Shown: positions 8,539 to 17,863, counted from the first letter of the stretch. The stretch: DNA of 29,605 nt from Dunaliella salina (GCA_002284615.2 MU070513.1:10002-39606); one strand, 5' to 3'. Numbers and translations are program-made. The notes: generated by a model not told the origin, from the sequence alone.

Positions 8539-8788
8539 TATTATACAAAATGTATAGTAAAAACAATAAAAAAGTAATATGTTTTCCTTTTATTGTTAGG
8601 AGATGAAAAATTCTTTGAAAATACTCATTGGTATTATACAAAATGCATAATAAAAACAATAAAAAGTAATAATTAGAAATAAAAGGTAATATGTTTTCCT
8701 TTTATTGTAAAGAGATTAAAAATTCTTTGAAAATACTCATTGGTATTATACAAAATGTATAGTAAAAACAATAAGAGTAATAATTAGC
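8539..8788. repeat. AT-rich tandem repeat, first block
   Basis: Units beginning tattatacaaaatg occur at about 8539, 8632 and 8744 (spacings about 93 and 112), each followed by agtaatatgttttcctttta and a ctttgaaaatactcatt phrase. Related words are found at 5930-5995 and 9020-9175. No coding potential. Confidence 0.75.
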
Positions 8789-9016
8789 TCAGTTTTGTCG
8801 CCTGCAAGCTGCCAGCACCTCCTTCTCCTTTCAAGTGAAGAACCAAAGTGAAGTGTGTTGGCCACATGAAGAACCACAATGAGTGTGCTGGTCCATTCCC
8901 TCTTCTTACCAAGTAGCATTGAAAGTGTGCGACACAAAAACTACATCCTCAGACCACAGCTGCACACCTCCTAAGGCCCAGAGACAGCATTCTAGAGTCC
9001 CTAAAAGAAAATAAGG
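8789..9016. other. GC-richer segment interrupting the tandem repeat
   Basis: About 228 bases of distinctly higher GC split the array; the same repeat resumes at about 9017. It contains a short internal echo (gaagaaccaaagtga and gaagaaccacaatga). No coding domain or clear terminal repeats were seen. It looks like an insertion of host or mobile DNA. Confidence 0.45.
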
Positions 9017-9175
9017 AGTTATTAAAATTAAAAGTAATATGTTTTCCTTTTACTGTATGAAGATTAAAATTCTTTGAAAATACTCATTGATATTGTACAA
9101 AATGTATAGTAAAAACAATAAAAAGTAATAATTAGAAATAAAAATTAATATGTTTTCCTTTTATTGTAAAGAGAT
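9017..9175. repeat. AT-rich tandem repeat, second block
   Basis: Continues the 8539-8788 array with the words atgttttccttttactgt, ctttgaaaatactcatt, tacaaaatgtatagtaaaaa and a final atgttttccttttattgt. It runs up to, and slightly into, the 3' end of the ORF at 9145. Confidence 0.7.
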
Positions 9176-9779
9176 AAAAAATCATTGATCATCTTTTGTT
9201 CCGTCTTTTGACATTTTTTCGTAGATTTCTGAATCTCTTGTGCATAAAAATTGTACTCTTTTTTCCTGAACAAAACAACAAATCGCTGCAACCGTGGTCT
9301 ATAATTATTTAAGTCTTTAAAAACTTCATAATTGCATTCTTTATAGCGCTTACGAAACAATCTTGTCCAAGCATGCTCTTGATGCAGCGTATTTTTGCAT
9401 GATGTCAGTGTCCCACTCATCAACATACTTGGTGTGCCTAACCTTGTCCATGAAATGGGTTGCAACATTGGCTATTAACAATATGCAATCATATATGGTA
9501 ATAGTCTTCAATTTCTTTTCCATCCGTCACAAGCTTCTTCAACGCCTTGCCGTGATACTTTAATTCTCCATTGAGTATGGATTTATCCGTTATCATTAGG
9601 CAATAATTTTCACCGGGCAAGGGTAAATAGTACTTGTACTTTTTTCTAAAGCCGTACTTGTACACAGGTATTCGTGTGCACTTGTACTTATGGACATCCT
9701 GCTGATTCAATGACAAAACTTTGCCAGACTTGTGTAAAACGCTTTCGCATAGCTCCGACAACTGGTGGTTCATATTCAT
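9145..9779 (-). pseudogene. Unidentified virus-like ORF broken by two frameshifts
   Basis: From the ATG at 9779 the frame is open to about 9489. A second frame carries coherent coding sequence from about 9490 to 9370 (ILLIANVATHFMDKVRH), then a third runs from about 9355 to 9145 (Lys-rich end). Together they make a protein of about 205 residues. An YKCTRIPVYKYGFRKKYKYY segment in the first part is basic and aromatic. No domain is recognised. Orientation and composition match the other viral ORFs. Confidence 0.45.
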
Positions 9780-9821
9780 CTTATATATTCAAGCCGGTTA
9801 GGTTAAGAGTTTTTTTGTAAT

Positions 9822-10025
9822 TTATTTTGATTTCAAATTTTTAACGGCGCAGTGCGTTTTAAAGGGAAGAAAAGTACAATCTAATGACGCAATCCACAAT
9901 TTACACACGCTTTGAAACATTCGGTAGAGTACTAATCTCCATATAATGGAGAGTCCTGTTTGGAGGACACTCCTCATTCTTGAGTTGTGCTTCGCTATGG
10001 CGACAGTTGGAGCGTCTCCAACTGC
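9822..10025. other. Intergenic with small hairpins
   Basis: Includes a hairpin of the gttggagcgtctccaac type at about 10004-10020, also present near 12664, and an atctccatataatggaga inverted repeat near 9938. These resemble the hairpin at the tnpB stop of the second IS607 element and may be decayed transposon-end sequence. Confidence 0.35.
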
Positions 10026-10370
10026 AAGTCCTAACGAACAACTACATGGGTGCAAGCACACACGTAGAGTCTCTAAATGTCCTTCTTCAGAACAATCCGG
10101 AGACAGAAATTCCTTTCATCAAAATGTTTCGTGCACCATTTATATCTCTATTCCAAGTGTTCTTTTGACAGTTGCACTTCTAAGTCTCACTATATCATTT
10201 AGTTTTCCGCACATTGCGCAGGTTTTGGAAGTGTAGCTGGTACAGATGCTGCAAAATCACAGTGCAAGGATTGGTTTACCCAATCCTTTTTAAAGGGCCT
10301 GACCCTTTTTTGAAAAGCTCAAAAATAGTATGTTTTCGTATATCTTTGGGTGTTTTTAGAAAATCGTGAC
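10026..10370 (-). pseudogene. Type-1 IS607 tnpB remnant with its 3' end
   Basis: 10026-10240 matches 3625-3860: agtcctaacgaacaact, cacacacgtag, then the last codons of TnpB up to the zinc ribbon. 10300-10370 matches 4600-4680 in the N-terminal half of TnpB. The RuvC region between is deleted and the frames are broken. It lies immediately upstream of the second IS607 element, so insertions are clustered or nested here. Confidence 0.7.
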
Positions 10371-10508
10371 AGCCCCTGGTTTATTCCAGATTATACAGGG
10401 TTAGTAACTGTTCTTTAAATCCCTTGTCATTTCTTATCAAAACTTTTTATATCTCAAATCAATGAAAACTACTTAAAGAGATATGACAAGGTTATATATA
10501 GTAATAAC

Positions 10509-11113
10509 ATGCATGAGTTCATCACCACCAAAGAAGCTAAAGCCGCCCTCGGGGTCTCCGAAGAAACTCTCAGAAGATGGGCCGACAAAAGAGTCTTCCC
10601 CTCCATCCGAACTCCTGGAAACCAAAGGCTCTACTGCATCAAAAAATACCTCCAAACAAACAATACCAAGAACCCCAGCAAAAAAACATCTGCTACTGTC
10701 GAGTCTCTTCCCATAGCCAAAAAGACGACCTCCAGAGACAAATCCAATACATGCAAGAAAAATTCCCCGGCTACCAAATCATCTCCGACATCGGATCAGG
10801 CCTCAATTTCAAACGAAAAGGATTGCAAACCATTCTGGAATTGTCAAGCAAAGGCCTTCTCACCGGAGGCACCGTTGTGGCTGCCTTCCGTGACAGGATC
10901 AGCCGATTTGCATTCGAACTGGTGGAAAGGATCTTTCAGCTCCATGGAGTCCAAATCATGGTTCTCCATCAAGAAATGGAAGGCTCAGAACATGGAGAGC
11001 TTGTTGAAGACCTCTTGGCCATCATCAACGTATTCAATTGCAGGATCAACGGAAAAAGGAAATACAAAGAAAAAAGGAAAAGTCAGTCAGAGGAAGAAAT
11101 TGCCAGCGAATAA
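10509..11113 (+). pseudogene. tnpA: IS607-family TnpA, type 2, needs a -1 frameshift
   Basis: From ATG 10509 one frame encodes the MerR-like helix-turn-helix (FITTKEAKAALGVSEETLRR to NQRLYCIKKYL, residues 4-50). The resolvase domain (ICYCRVSSHSQKDDLQRQ, then RDRISRFAFEL with an intact DRxxR) is in the -1 frame and ends at 11113. The switch falls at an A7 run at 10680-10686. With that shift TnpA is about 200 residues with all catalytic residues present. It could be a programmed or transcriptional slip, a sequencing error, or a mutation. Without the shift the helix-turn-helix frame runs straight on into tnpB, giving a 589-residue ORF. Confidence 0.7.
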
Positions 11114-12278
11114 ATGCAAAAAAATAAAAATTACTCCATCTTTGGAACTAGTAAATCAATTAAAAAAATGGTTTGGAAGCGTGAGAGTCACTTATAACTG
11201 GACTCTTGAATGTGTCAAGAAGAAACCTTATGTCCATAAATGCACAAATATGATTTCCTTGAGAAAAAGATTCATCAATAGTTGCAACATCCCAAAAGAA
11301 AAAGGCTTCTTGCTTGATACACCTAAACATGTGCGTGACACTGCTATCAAAGATCTAACTGAAGCATATAAATCTAATTTTGCAAAGAGAAAATTAAATC
11401 CATCGCACACATTTGACCTAAAGTTTCGATCAAAAAAAGATACACAGAGCATAACCATTCCATCAAGTGTAATCAAAGGATTTGTACTACGTGATGATAA
11501 ACAAAATGGTGATTTTAGCATGTATCCTACTTATCTCAAAAACAAGATCAAGTTTCATGTTCGAAAAAATAGATGCAATATTCCCAATATTGAGAACGAT
11601 TGTAAGCTGGTACTTGATAAACTAGGTCGTTTCTACCTAGCCATACCATTTTATGAGCCAGCTTGTGAGAACCAAGCAAGCTGCAATAAAAAGGAGTGGT
11701 GTGCCATCGATCCTGGTGTCAGGACCATGCTTACAATCTATAGCCCCACTTTGGGTGAGTGCTATAAGATTGGTGATCAAGACATTTCAAAAATATTCCG
11801 GCTTTGTAAACATCTCGACAAATTAATTGGCATGAAGACAATTAAGAAAACAAGGAAAGAGAAATCTATGACCAGACTTAAAATGAAGATCAAAAACCTT
11901 GTGACAGAAGTTCATTGTAAAGCGATTACTTTCTTGCTCAAGAATTTTAGCAACATCATCATTCCTCCTTTCAATGTGAGTCAAATGGTGAAGAAAGATG
12001 AACGCAAGCTTAATAAGAAAAGTGTGCGGAGCATGCTGACTTGGCGCCATTATGAGTTTAAGCAACGTCTGAAAGAAAAGGCTTTACAATATGGTGTAAA
12101 TGTGTATGAACGTGGTGAGGAATACACTTCCAAGACATGTACACATTGCTTGATGATGAAAGAGAACTTAGGAGGATCAAAAGTCTACAATTGTGACCAT
12201 TGCCATTTAAAAGTTGATCGAGATGTTTGTGGAGCCAGAAATATCTTCATCAAGAATGCGTTGGAGTGTGGAAGGTAA
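10992..12278 (+). CDS. tnpB: IS607-type TnpB / Fanzor2-like RNA-guided nuclease, type 2
   Basis: From ATG 10992, inside the tnpA 3' end, it has 428 residues. Features: a basic N-terminus; WFGSVRVTYNW, the usual TnpB N-terminal motif; RuvC-I D240 in CAIDPGVRT; IIIPPFNVSQM, where the canonical RuvC-II glutamate is replaced by proline; E377 directly before YTSKTC; a CxxC...CxxC zinc ribbon; and RDVCGARN with the RuvC-III aspartate. The IPPFNVSQM and RxMLTWRHYEF segments resemble Fanzor/IS607 TnpBs of giant viruses and eukaryotes. The frame is uninterrupted. The start is uncertain: the frame is open upstream to 10509 and no other ATG lies close to the homologous region. Confidence 0.8.
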   Translation: MESLLKTSWPSSTYSIAGSTEKGNTKKKGKVSQRKKLPANKCKKIKITPSLELVNQLKKWFGSVRVTYNWTLECVKKKPYVHKCTNMISLRKRFINSCNIPKEKGFLLDTPKHVRDTAIKDLTEAYKSNFAKRKLNPSHTFDLKFRSKKDTQSITIPSSVIKGFVLRDDKQNGDFSMYPTYLKNKIKFHVRKNRCNIPNIENDCKLVLDKLGRFYLAIPFYEPACENQASCNKKEWCAIDPGVRTMLTIYSPTLGECYKIGDQDISKIFRLCKHLDKLIGMKTIKKTRKEKSMTRLKMKIKNLVTEVHCKAITFLLKNFSNIIIPPFNVSQMVKKDERKLNKKSVRSMLTWRHYEFKQRLKEKALQYGVNVYERGEEYTSKTCTHCLMMKENLGGSKVYNCDHCHLKVDRDVCGARNIFIKNALECGR

Positions 12279-12480
12279 CTCCAACATTGCTACGCTACGG
12301 CCTTGGAGAGGTTCTAGGCCCTTCATGCATAACCTAGCAGTGTGGAGAAGATGTGTTGCTTTGTACTAGGATAAAAACTATGCAAAGTTGATATGGCTTC
12401 GATGATACATTGAGAGATACTAGTCCACAATTATGTGGACAGGTATTATTAGGTTTAAAGTAGCGGCACATATTATAAGG
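12240..12480 (+). ncRNA. Candidate omega-RNA region downstream of type-2 tnpB
   Basis: A GC-richer stretch starts within the last tnpB codons and contains a 7-bp hairpin (12260-12266 with 12279-12285) whose loop ends in the tnpB stop codon, followed by further pairing words (ccaacattg...ttggag; ggttctaggcc...aacctag). This is where TnpB guide RNAs are normally encoded. The 3' boundary is not seen because no second copy of this terminus is present. Confidence 0.35.
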
Positions 12481-12605
12481 ATAGCGTTTTCCCTGTAAAA
12501 GTTTTGACTCAGGAGGCTTGTATTTTTCTTTTCATTTTATTTTAGTTATTATACAAATGGGATAAAAATAGTATCAAATGTTTTGAAATATTTTTCTACA
12601 TATTT

Positions 12606-12745
12606 TCCATTACATCAATCTTTATTCTTGAAGACTCTTGCTTTTGCTTCGCAATGACGACAGTTGGAGCGTCTCCAATTGCAAATCCTAACGAACAACT
12701 ATAGTCTTGGTTGTTCCATCTTAATTAGGAACAACCAATCCGGTG
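12606..12745 (-). mobile_element. Solo type-1 IS607 3' end
   Basis: Retains the 11-bp hairpin found at the type-1 tnpB stop (12707-12717 with 12728-12738, same loop), the tcctaacgaacaact word, and the terminal gattgatgta followed by atgga at 12606. TnpB coding sequence is absent: after the hairpin the match ends within about ten bases. Only the putative scaffold RNA end is kept. Confidence 0.6.
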
Positions 12746-13157
12746 ACAAAAATTCTTCTCTTTGTAATACTCCCTGATGTATATTTGCCTAGATTGTACG
12801 CCCTATGGGCCTAGCTGCATTTGGCAGGTACGTGCGGAGCACCTAGCTGCCTTCCTGTGAATAAAAGCTTCCTAATGGGAACCATCAGCCGCACTTAAGC
12901 GATCGCAATGATGTCAATGAGTCCTAAATAATAAATTAATGTTTTTTGAGTGAAGTAAATGTTTATTGTCCTGTTTAATCTTTGATTGTTATAAAAAAGT
13001 AAAGTTTAAAAAAGTACAATCAAATAACTGCTAAAACCTTTCATATCGTAAATATGATTCTCTGTTGAATGTCTTTCTTCATAGATGAAAAAGAAAACAA
13101 ATGAAATTAAAAGTTAAAGACACAATTCCAACTCATTGAGAGCAAACGTTTTTATTT
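12746..13157. other. Intergenic, no supported gene
   Basis: 12760-12910 is GC-richer, with repeated cctagctgc words that can pair with nearby gcagctagg-like sequence, possibly transposon-end RNA of another family. 12920-13150 is AT-rich spacer including the phrase aactgctaaaacctttca, which recurs in varied form near 20055 and 24842. Confidence 0.3.
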
Positions 13158-14433
13158 CTACATTTGAACAGCTGTATCAAGAGTTGCCGGGCAAATTCTT
13201 CCTATCTCATCAGGTATGTTTAATGCTTTCAAATTATTTACCAACTCCTTGTCTTTATAATCATAAATTTTTCTAGCTTTTGTTGATGTGTTCAACATCA
13301 ATACACATATTATGAAATATGAATTTTCAAAAATGTTCCCATTTTTTAATCTACTTAAACCCAAATTAAAAATGTACATATATCCTTTGTTTCCCCATAA
13401 TTCATGCAAACATGATGTTGTATACAAACACTTTGTTATTGCATCTACCAAATCGTCTGATTCCCAGCCTGTTAAAATGTTCATTGTGTTAAGAAGATTT
13501 TCAAACTCATTTTGATAGATACTGCTGCTTTCTTGTACTTTTTTATAGACAAAATTTCTCAAGACATCTTGTATCTTTTTCAAATCATTTTCAATTGTTA
13601 TATCTGATTCTTTGGGATTAAACACCTTTGCTTTCCAACCTGACTCGTATGCTTTAGAAGCTTTTATTGTCATTTCTTTAATCCCTTGATTTGTATATGG
13701 TAATGATAATGTAAAAAATCCATTTTTTTCATCAAATAAAGTTGGAATAGCGTACTTATTCAATGCTATTGCACCATATACAAAATCCCAAAGACTTTCT
13801 TTTAAAGGATTGTCTTCAGATAAACATGTTCGGACTGCTGTTGCGAAATTTTGAGCCACTTAAACATGACATAACCATGCGTGGTCTCTAACTGTAAATT
13901 TGAGTATTATGCCTATCAGTATATCTTTCCATGTGTCTTCATCACAATCCGGTTCAAATGTTTCTCCATCTATTTTAATCTTGCTTCCTAGCTTTTTACA
14001 ATTTGTTTTATGCTCTAGAGTCATTAAATTTGTCGTATCAACAACATAATCACCGTCAATGTACTCAAATTCATGATAAAATGGACTCGAAAGTATTATA
14101 TTTTTTGGCTTTATTAATTCTTCATTATTAAAATCGACATTGACTCCGTATGTAAAGTATCTTTCAAAGAATTCTTTCAAATCGTTTTTATGAATTTCCT
14201 CTCCTTTGTATTGAAATCCTAGGATGTACCGTAGCCAACCATTGAACTTCAATATCCATTTTTTTTTTCCAATCCGCTTCGTCACTTGGTACTCTATTAA
14301 CCAATTTCAAAGGTAATTTATTTTATTGTTTTAATTCTATATTTTTTTCTGCCTTTGGAATTGTTTTTGGATATGATGGTTTGATATATTTATGCTGAAA
14401 TTTCATTAGTTTGCTGTAAATTAATTTATTCAT
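13158..14433 (-). pseudogene. Unidentified virus-like gene with two in-frame TAA codons and one frameshift
   Basis: Coding sequence can be followed from ATG 14433 (MNKLIYSKLMKFQ) through an in-frame TAA at about 14325, a frame change at the T10 run 14259-14268, a long open stretch 14285-13863, a second in-frame TAA at 13860-13862, and a final 233-codon stretch to 13158. The pieces line up head to tail without overlap, so I read one gene of about 420 codons. The last stretch is helical with no recognised motif. Whether the halves are separate genes cannot be excluded: the last stretch has only a GTG at its start. Confidence 0.5.
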
Positions 14434-14482
14434 TTACTATTCTCTTAATGTTTTTTCTTACCGCACATCTAAATTTTAAACT

Positions 14483-14793
14483 GTTTAGCATATAAAATGT
14501 CAGCTCCGCTGCCTGGCGGGTCAAATAAACTACTTAAAGACTTCTTAACATTTATAATTAGAACTAGATGTTTTCCCTTCCTGGTTAACGACAAACCATT
14601 TACATTTGGTGAACAACCAATGTATAGGTCTTTATGANCTTAAAACTGATACATTGTATCTCTCAGTGTCGGCATCACAAAACCATGATTTTCACGGTTT
14701 CCCTTTAGGAAAGCCTTGTGCGAAGCACAACGGTATAAAAAGACCAAACGTTTGACCCGCCAGGCAGCGGAGCTGACATTTTAAATGCTAAAC
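14483..14793. mobile_element. MITE with 43-bp terminal inverted repeats
   Basis: 14483-14525 and the complement of 14751-14793 match almost perfectly across gtttagcat, tgtcagctccgctgcctggc and gggtcaaa. The 311-bp unit has no coding capacity. taaact flanks the left side and also lies close to the right side, a possible target duplication. Single related ends occur at 3190-3211, 19415, 23900 and 24625, so this is a dispersed family. Confidence 0.7.
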
Positions 14794-15119
14794 GGTGTAA
14801 ACTTATTATTTCATAGTCACTCATTCTTTGTGTTCGAACTACAGCATAAGAGAATTCAAAGAAATGTTCTAATGTTTCGAGTCTCATATATTGAGAATAC
14901 CTAAACTTGACTTGTTCGAGTTTTTGGTCACTGTTCTGCTTGATTTTCCAGGTCCTTGCCAGGCCAGTGTCATATGCAGCCCATCTTCTTTATTGAGTGA
15001 ACTGCTTCCCTATGCCTCTTAAACCCTGTAAGCTGTGCTTGCATATATAGCAACGACTTGTTTTTTTTTCCTCGTGCCAGACCGGTCCACAAGCAGCGTT
15101 TTGTGCCAGCAACAGAACG
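14794..15119. other. Intergenic, no supported gene
   Basis: Mixed composition with no recognised domain, RNA or repeat apart from the AT-rich edges. Minus-strand frames here are shadows. It separates the MITE from the duplicated LamG fragment. Confidence 0.3.
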
Positions 15120-15502
15120 GTACCGCGCCCAATCAGTCGTGGCTTCTCATAGTCGCCCGCCAATTGGGAAAAGATCAAAATCTTGTTTTTTATTTTAAAT
15201 GATCTTAAAGAAACTCGATATATCCGCATATCGGATAAATAACCATTTATAGGTTGAATATTTCGGTTTCCTTGAACCCATTCCGGTCTCCAACCTATCA
15301 TTACCTTAATTAGCAAAATCATGTTTATCCATATAAGGAGTCTTGAGTGAGTTAGCTGAGTAGCTAAGCAACAAAGTAGCTGAGCAATATAGCAATAAAG
15401 CAATAAAGCAACTGAGCAACAAAGCAACACAGGAGTTGAGCAGGTGACGGTTGAACCCGTTGTCTGTGTTATCTGAATTAGTCACTATACTAGGTCTGAC
15501 GA
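15120..15502 (-). pseudogene. Partial duplicate of the LamG gene
   Basis: 15120-15345 matches about 16660-16890, encoding the LamG C-terminal strands (VMIGWRPEWVQGNRNIQPI then YLSDMRIYRVSL). 15443-15502 matches 17290-17360 near the LamG N-terminus. The middle of the gene is absent and is replaced by low-complexity sequence. The fragment keeps the reading frame at the spot where the full gene at 16684-17471 has lost one base. It directly abuts the 3' end of the PA14 gene. Confidence 0.7.
15350..15432. repeat. Low-complexity agcaayaaag array
   Basis: Irregular tandem words such as gagcaacaaagcaa and agcaataaagc fill the gap between the two pieces of the duplicated LamG fragment. Probably slippage-derived filler at a rearrangement joint. 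Confidence 0.6.
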
Positions 15503-15505
15503 GTG

Positions 15506-16564
15506 TTATTGTTGAAATTGTTGTTGTTGTTCAAATTGTTGTTGTTGTTGTTGCAATTCTTCTTGTTGTTGTTGCAGTTTTCGTTTTTGTTGTAGAAATT
15601 GTTCTCTTTGTTCTTCTTGTGGAGTTCGTTTTGTTGGAAGTTCTCCTGCATTTGGAGTAAAATAAACTCCTTGATAATCAGAGTATATTCTATTATTGTT
15701 TGATGGTTCTTTAAAGGAAAATTTAAAGCGTTCTGAACCAAATTTTTCACCAAACATCATACATATTGGATATTTAGTGTTTTTCATTAAATTAATACTT
15801 GTTGATCTTGTTCTAAATCCATGTGTACCACCGTTATTAATCTGAGCATATTGAGTAGATAATCCCGTTTTTGCATCTAATCCCATAAATAAAAAAGATG
15901 CATCGTCTGATTTAATAAAAAAGATATGTTTACCAGTTTTTTGAGGTTCAAAATATCCTCTCCATTGAACAGATTTTTCAGATCCACCATTAAATTTTCC
16001 CAATGTTGCATTATTTAAATTGGAGAAATCATTAGTAATACCCTGATCAAAAGGTTCTTTTTTCTCAAAAAAATGAACATTGTTATTGAAATATCCATTG
16101 TATATATAAAATAAAAGCCCTTTTTGAACACATATGTTCTTTTCCTTTCTCAGTGCTTGCGCAAATTGTCTTATATTTTTCTGATTTATATTATGAGTAT
16201 TAATTGTAAACAAACATATGTTTTTATTAAGTAATTCTTCAAATTCTCGAGTAGTTATGTTTTGTATGTTTGAAAACATTGAATTATCTTTGAATAGTTC
16301 AGAATTTCCATTACAAGAATTTTGTCGAATTACAGGATCCGAATTTTCAATATAACATTTATCTGATGAATCTTTAGAATTTTTGATACGAAGTGTTTGT
16401 AATAAATTATTAATATGACATTCATTTTTCACATCTTGCCTATCAAATGCTTTACAAATGCTTGGCTTTAGTAAATTAGCTTTATTTTCTACTTTTTCAT
16501 TAAAAAAGATTTTTACTTTGTTGTTGTCAAAGATTTTCAGACATAAAATGAGAATGAGAATCAA
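15506..16564 (-). CDS. PA14-domain protein with N-terminal anchor and polyglutamine tail
   Basis: 352 residues. A short hydrophobic N-terminus (MILILILCLKIF) may be a signal or anchor. Residues about 149-302 form a PA14-like beta-barrel: YIYNGYFNNNVHFF, then WRGYFEPQKTGKHIFFIKSDDASFLFMG with the typical Asp-Asp pair at 220-221, NNGGTHGFR, and YPICMMFGE. PA14 domains bind glycans or act in adhesion and occur in giant-virus surface proteins. After about residue 320 the chain is almost all Gln/Glu. The stop lies two bases beyond a junction with the duplicated LamG fragment, so the original C-terminus may have been replaced. Uninterrupted, unlike most neighbours. Confidence 0.75.
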   Translation of the reverse strand: MILILILCLKIFDNNKVKIFFNEKVENKANLLKPSICKAFDRQDVKNECHINNLLQTLRIKNSKDSSDKCYIENSDPVIRQNSCNGNSELFKDNSMFSNIQNITTREFEELLNKNICLFTINTHNINQKNIRQFAQALRKEKNICVQKGLLFYIYNGYFNNNVHFFEKKEPFDQGITNDFSNLNNATLGKFNGGSEKSVQWRGYFEPQKTGKHIFFIKSDDASFLFMGLDAKTGLSTQYAQINNGGTHGFRTRSTSINLMKNTKYPICMMFGEKFGSERFKFSFKEPSNNNRIYSDYQGVYFTPNAGELPTKRTPQEEQREQFLQQKRKLQQQQEELQQQQQQFEQQQQFQQ

Positions 16565-16683
16565 ACTTTAAACTATAAGAAATAAGATTTTACCCATAAA
16601 TTAATGATAGAAAATCGATCTAGACAATTAATATTTCAAGGGTCTCCCGTGTGTTTGCTGTCACTCTTCTCACTCGTGGCTTT

Positions 16684-17471
16684 TTATAGCACTCTGTCAG
16701 GTGGCCTGCGAATTGGGATCAATTTCTTGCTCTTTATTTCAAATGAGCTTAAAGGAACTCGATATATCCGCATATCGGATAAATAACCTTTCATAGGTTG
16801 AATATTTCGGTTCCTTGAACCCATTGCGGTCCCCAACCTATCATTACCTTATCGTAATTAGCAAAATCATGTTTATCCATATTAAAAGCCTTTGATTGTT
16901 CACCTACATCTCCTAAATTATTCTTAGATAAGAATAATTTTATTTTGTCTTTATCCACCGTTACCGTACAATTCACCCACCCCGCATTATTACGGGATTT
17001 TGTTGCGACTAAAAAACCTGAACAATGTGATTTCACGTCAACTCGATGATCTCCCCAATGATCTGTAATAGAAAAAAAATCATCTTTATTTTTGTATAAA
17101 AGAATAAAAGGATTGTACACATTTGATCCACCTGTCCATTGTCTATACCAAAATGATATAGTAAATCCATCTGAGTTTCTCAAGTACTTTTGAGGATTTT
17201 CAAGTTCAAGGTAATCTCTGCTATTATTGCCATTTAATTTGAGTGAAATCCAATTATCTTTTATTGCTTTGATAGGATTACCATTAACTTTAAGGTTGAA
17301 CCCGTTGCATGTGTCATCTGAATTAGTCACTAACGGCCATCTACATACTAGGTCTGACGAGTTTCCATTTTTCATTTTGTTAATGTCATCTTCAGTTAAA
17401 CATTTGCTACTGAAACATAACTTGTCATTTGCAATTAATGTTTTAGAAACTTTTTTTGATGGTTCACTCAT
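16684..17471 (-). pseudogene. LamG (concanavalin-like) domain protein, frameshifted near the C-terminus
   Basis: From ATG 17471 the ORF has 226 residues: a cysteine-containing N-terminus (CFSSKCLTEDDINKMKNG), then a jelly-roll with FTISFWYRQW, VNCTVTVDKDKIKLFL and YDKVMIGWGPQWVQG. The frame ends in a stop at 16791. One base is missing at about 16811 (gg ttcc where the duplicate has gg tttcc). Shifting there continues into YLSDMRIYRVPLSSFEI, the usual last strand of LamG domains, ending at 16684. LamG folds bind sugars or proteins; together with the neighbouring PA14 gene this suggests a surface-adhesion pair. No signal peptide is obvious. Confidence 0.7.
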
Positions 17472-17539
17472 CTATAATATTTGTAATATTTTAATCAAAA
17501 AAATCTTCTTCATCAATTTGCACAAGAACGTATGCGTGG

Positions 17540-17863
17540 ATCAGACTCACAAATCCGGATTTACAAACCCAGAGGGAGATTTTCTGCGCGTCACCACCAA
17601 AGATGGCAACTTTTAAACAGTCATTAACATTATACTTTTTCTTTGGTTGTCGTTTAATATAACAAAATCATTTTTGCATTGCAAAAACAACCAAAGAAAA
17701 AATATAAAACATTTGAAATGTTAATGAATGTTTGAAATGTTAATGAATGTTAATCACTGTGAAGAATGTGTGCTGTGGTCGTTCGTTAGGACTTGCAAGG
17801 CTGGACCATGTGTATAGCGAAGCAAAAGCAAGAGTCTTCAAGACTAAAGATTGATGTAGCGGA
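17540..17863 (+). mobile_element. Non-autonomous IS607-type element
   Basis: The left part (17545-17617) matches 180-262; the right part contains cgttcgttaggacttgc, agagtcttcaagact and the terminal gattgatgtagcgga at 17863, shared with the type-1 element. No transposase gene. Inside are a 15-bp perfect inverted repeat and a short tandem repeat tttgaaatgttaatgaatg at 17709-17750. Sequence after 17863 is unique and leads into the NADAR gene. Confidence 0.6.
17636..17701. repeat. 15-bp perfect inverted repeat
   Basis: tttttctttggttgt at 17636-17650 pairs with acaaccaaagaaaaa at 17687-17701 around a 36-base loop. It lies inside the non-autonomous element; it could be a folded part of its RNA or a palindrome from an older insertion. 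Confidence 0.75.

Noticed and set aside
15350..15432. Possible CRISPR-like array
   Set aside because: The units are irregular 8-14-mers without spacers.
15451..15660. Val-rich plus-strand ORF
   Set aside because: Antisense reading of the polyglutamine codons of the PA14 gene.
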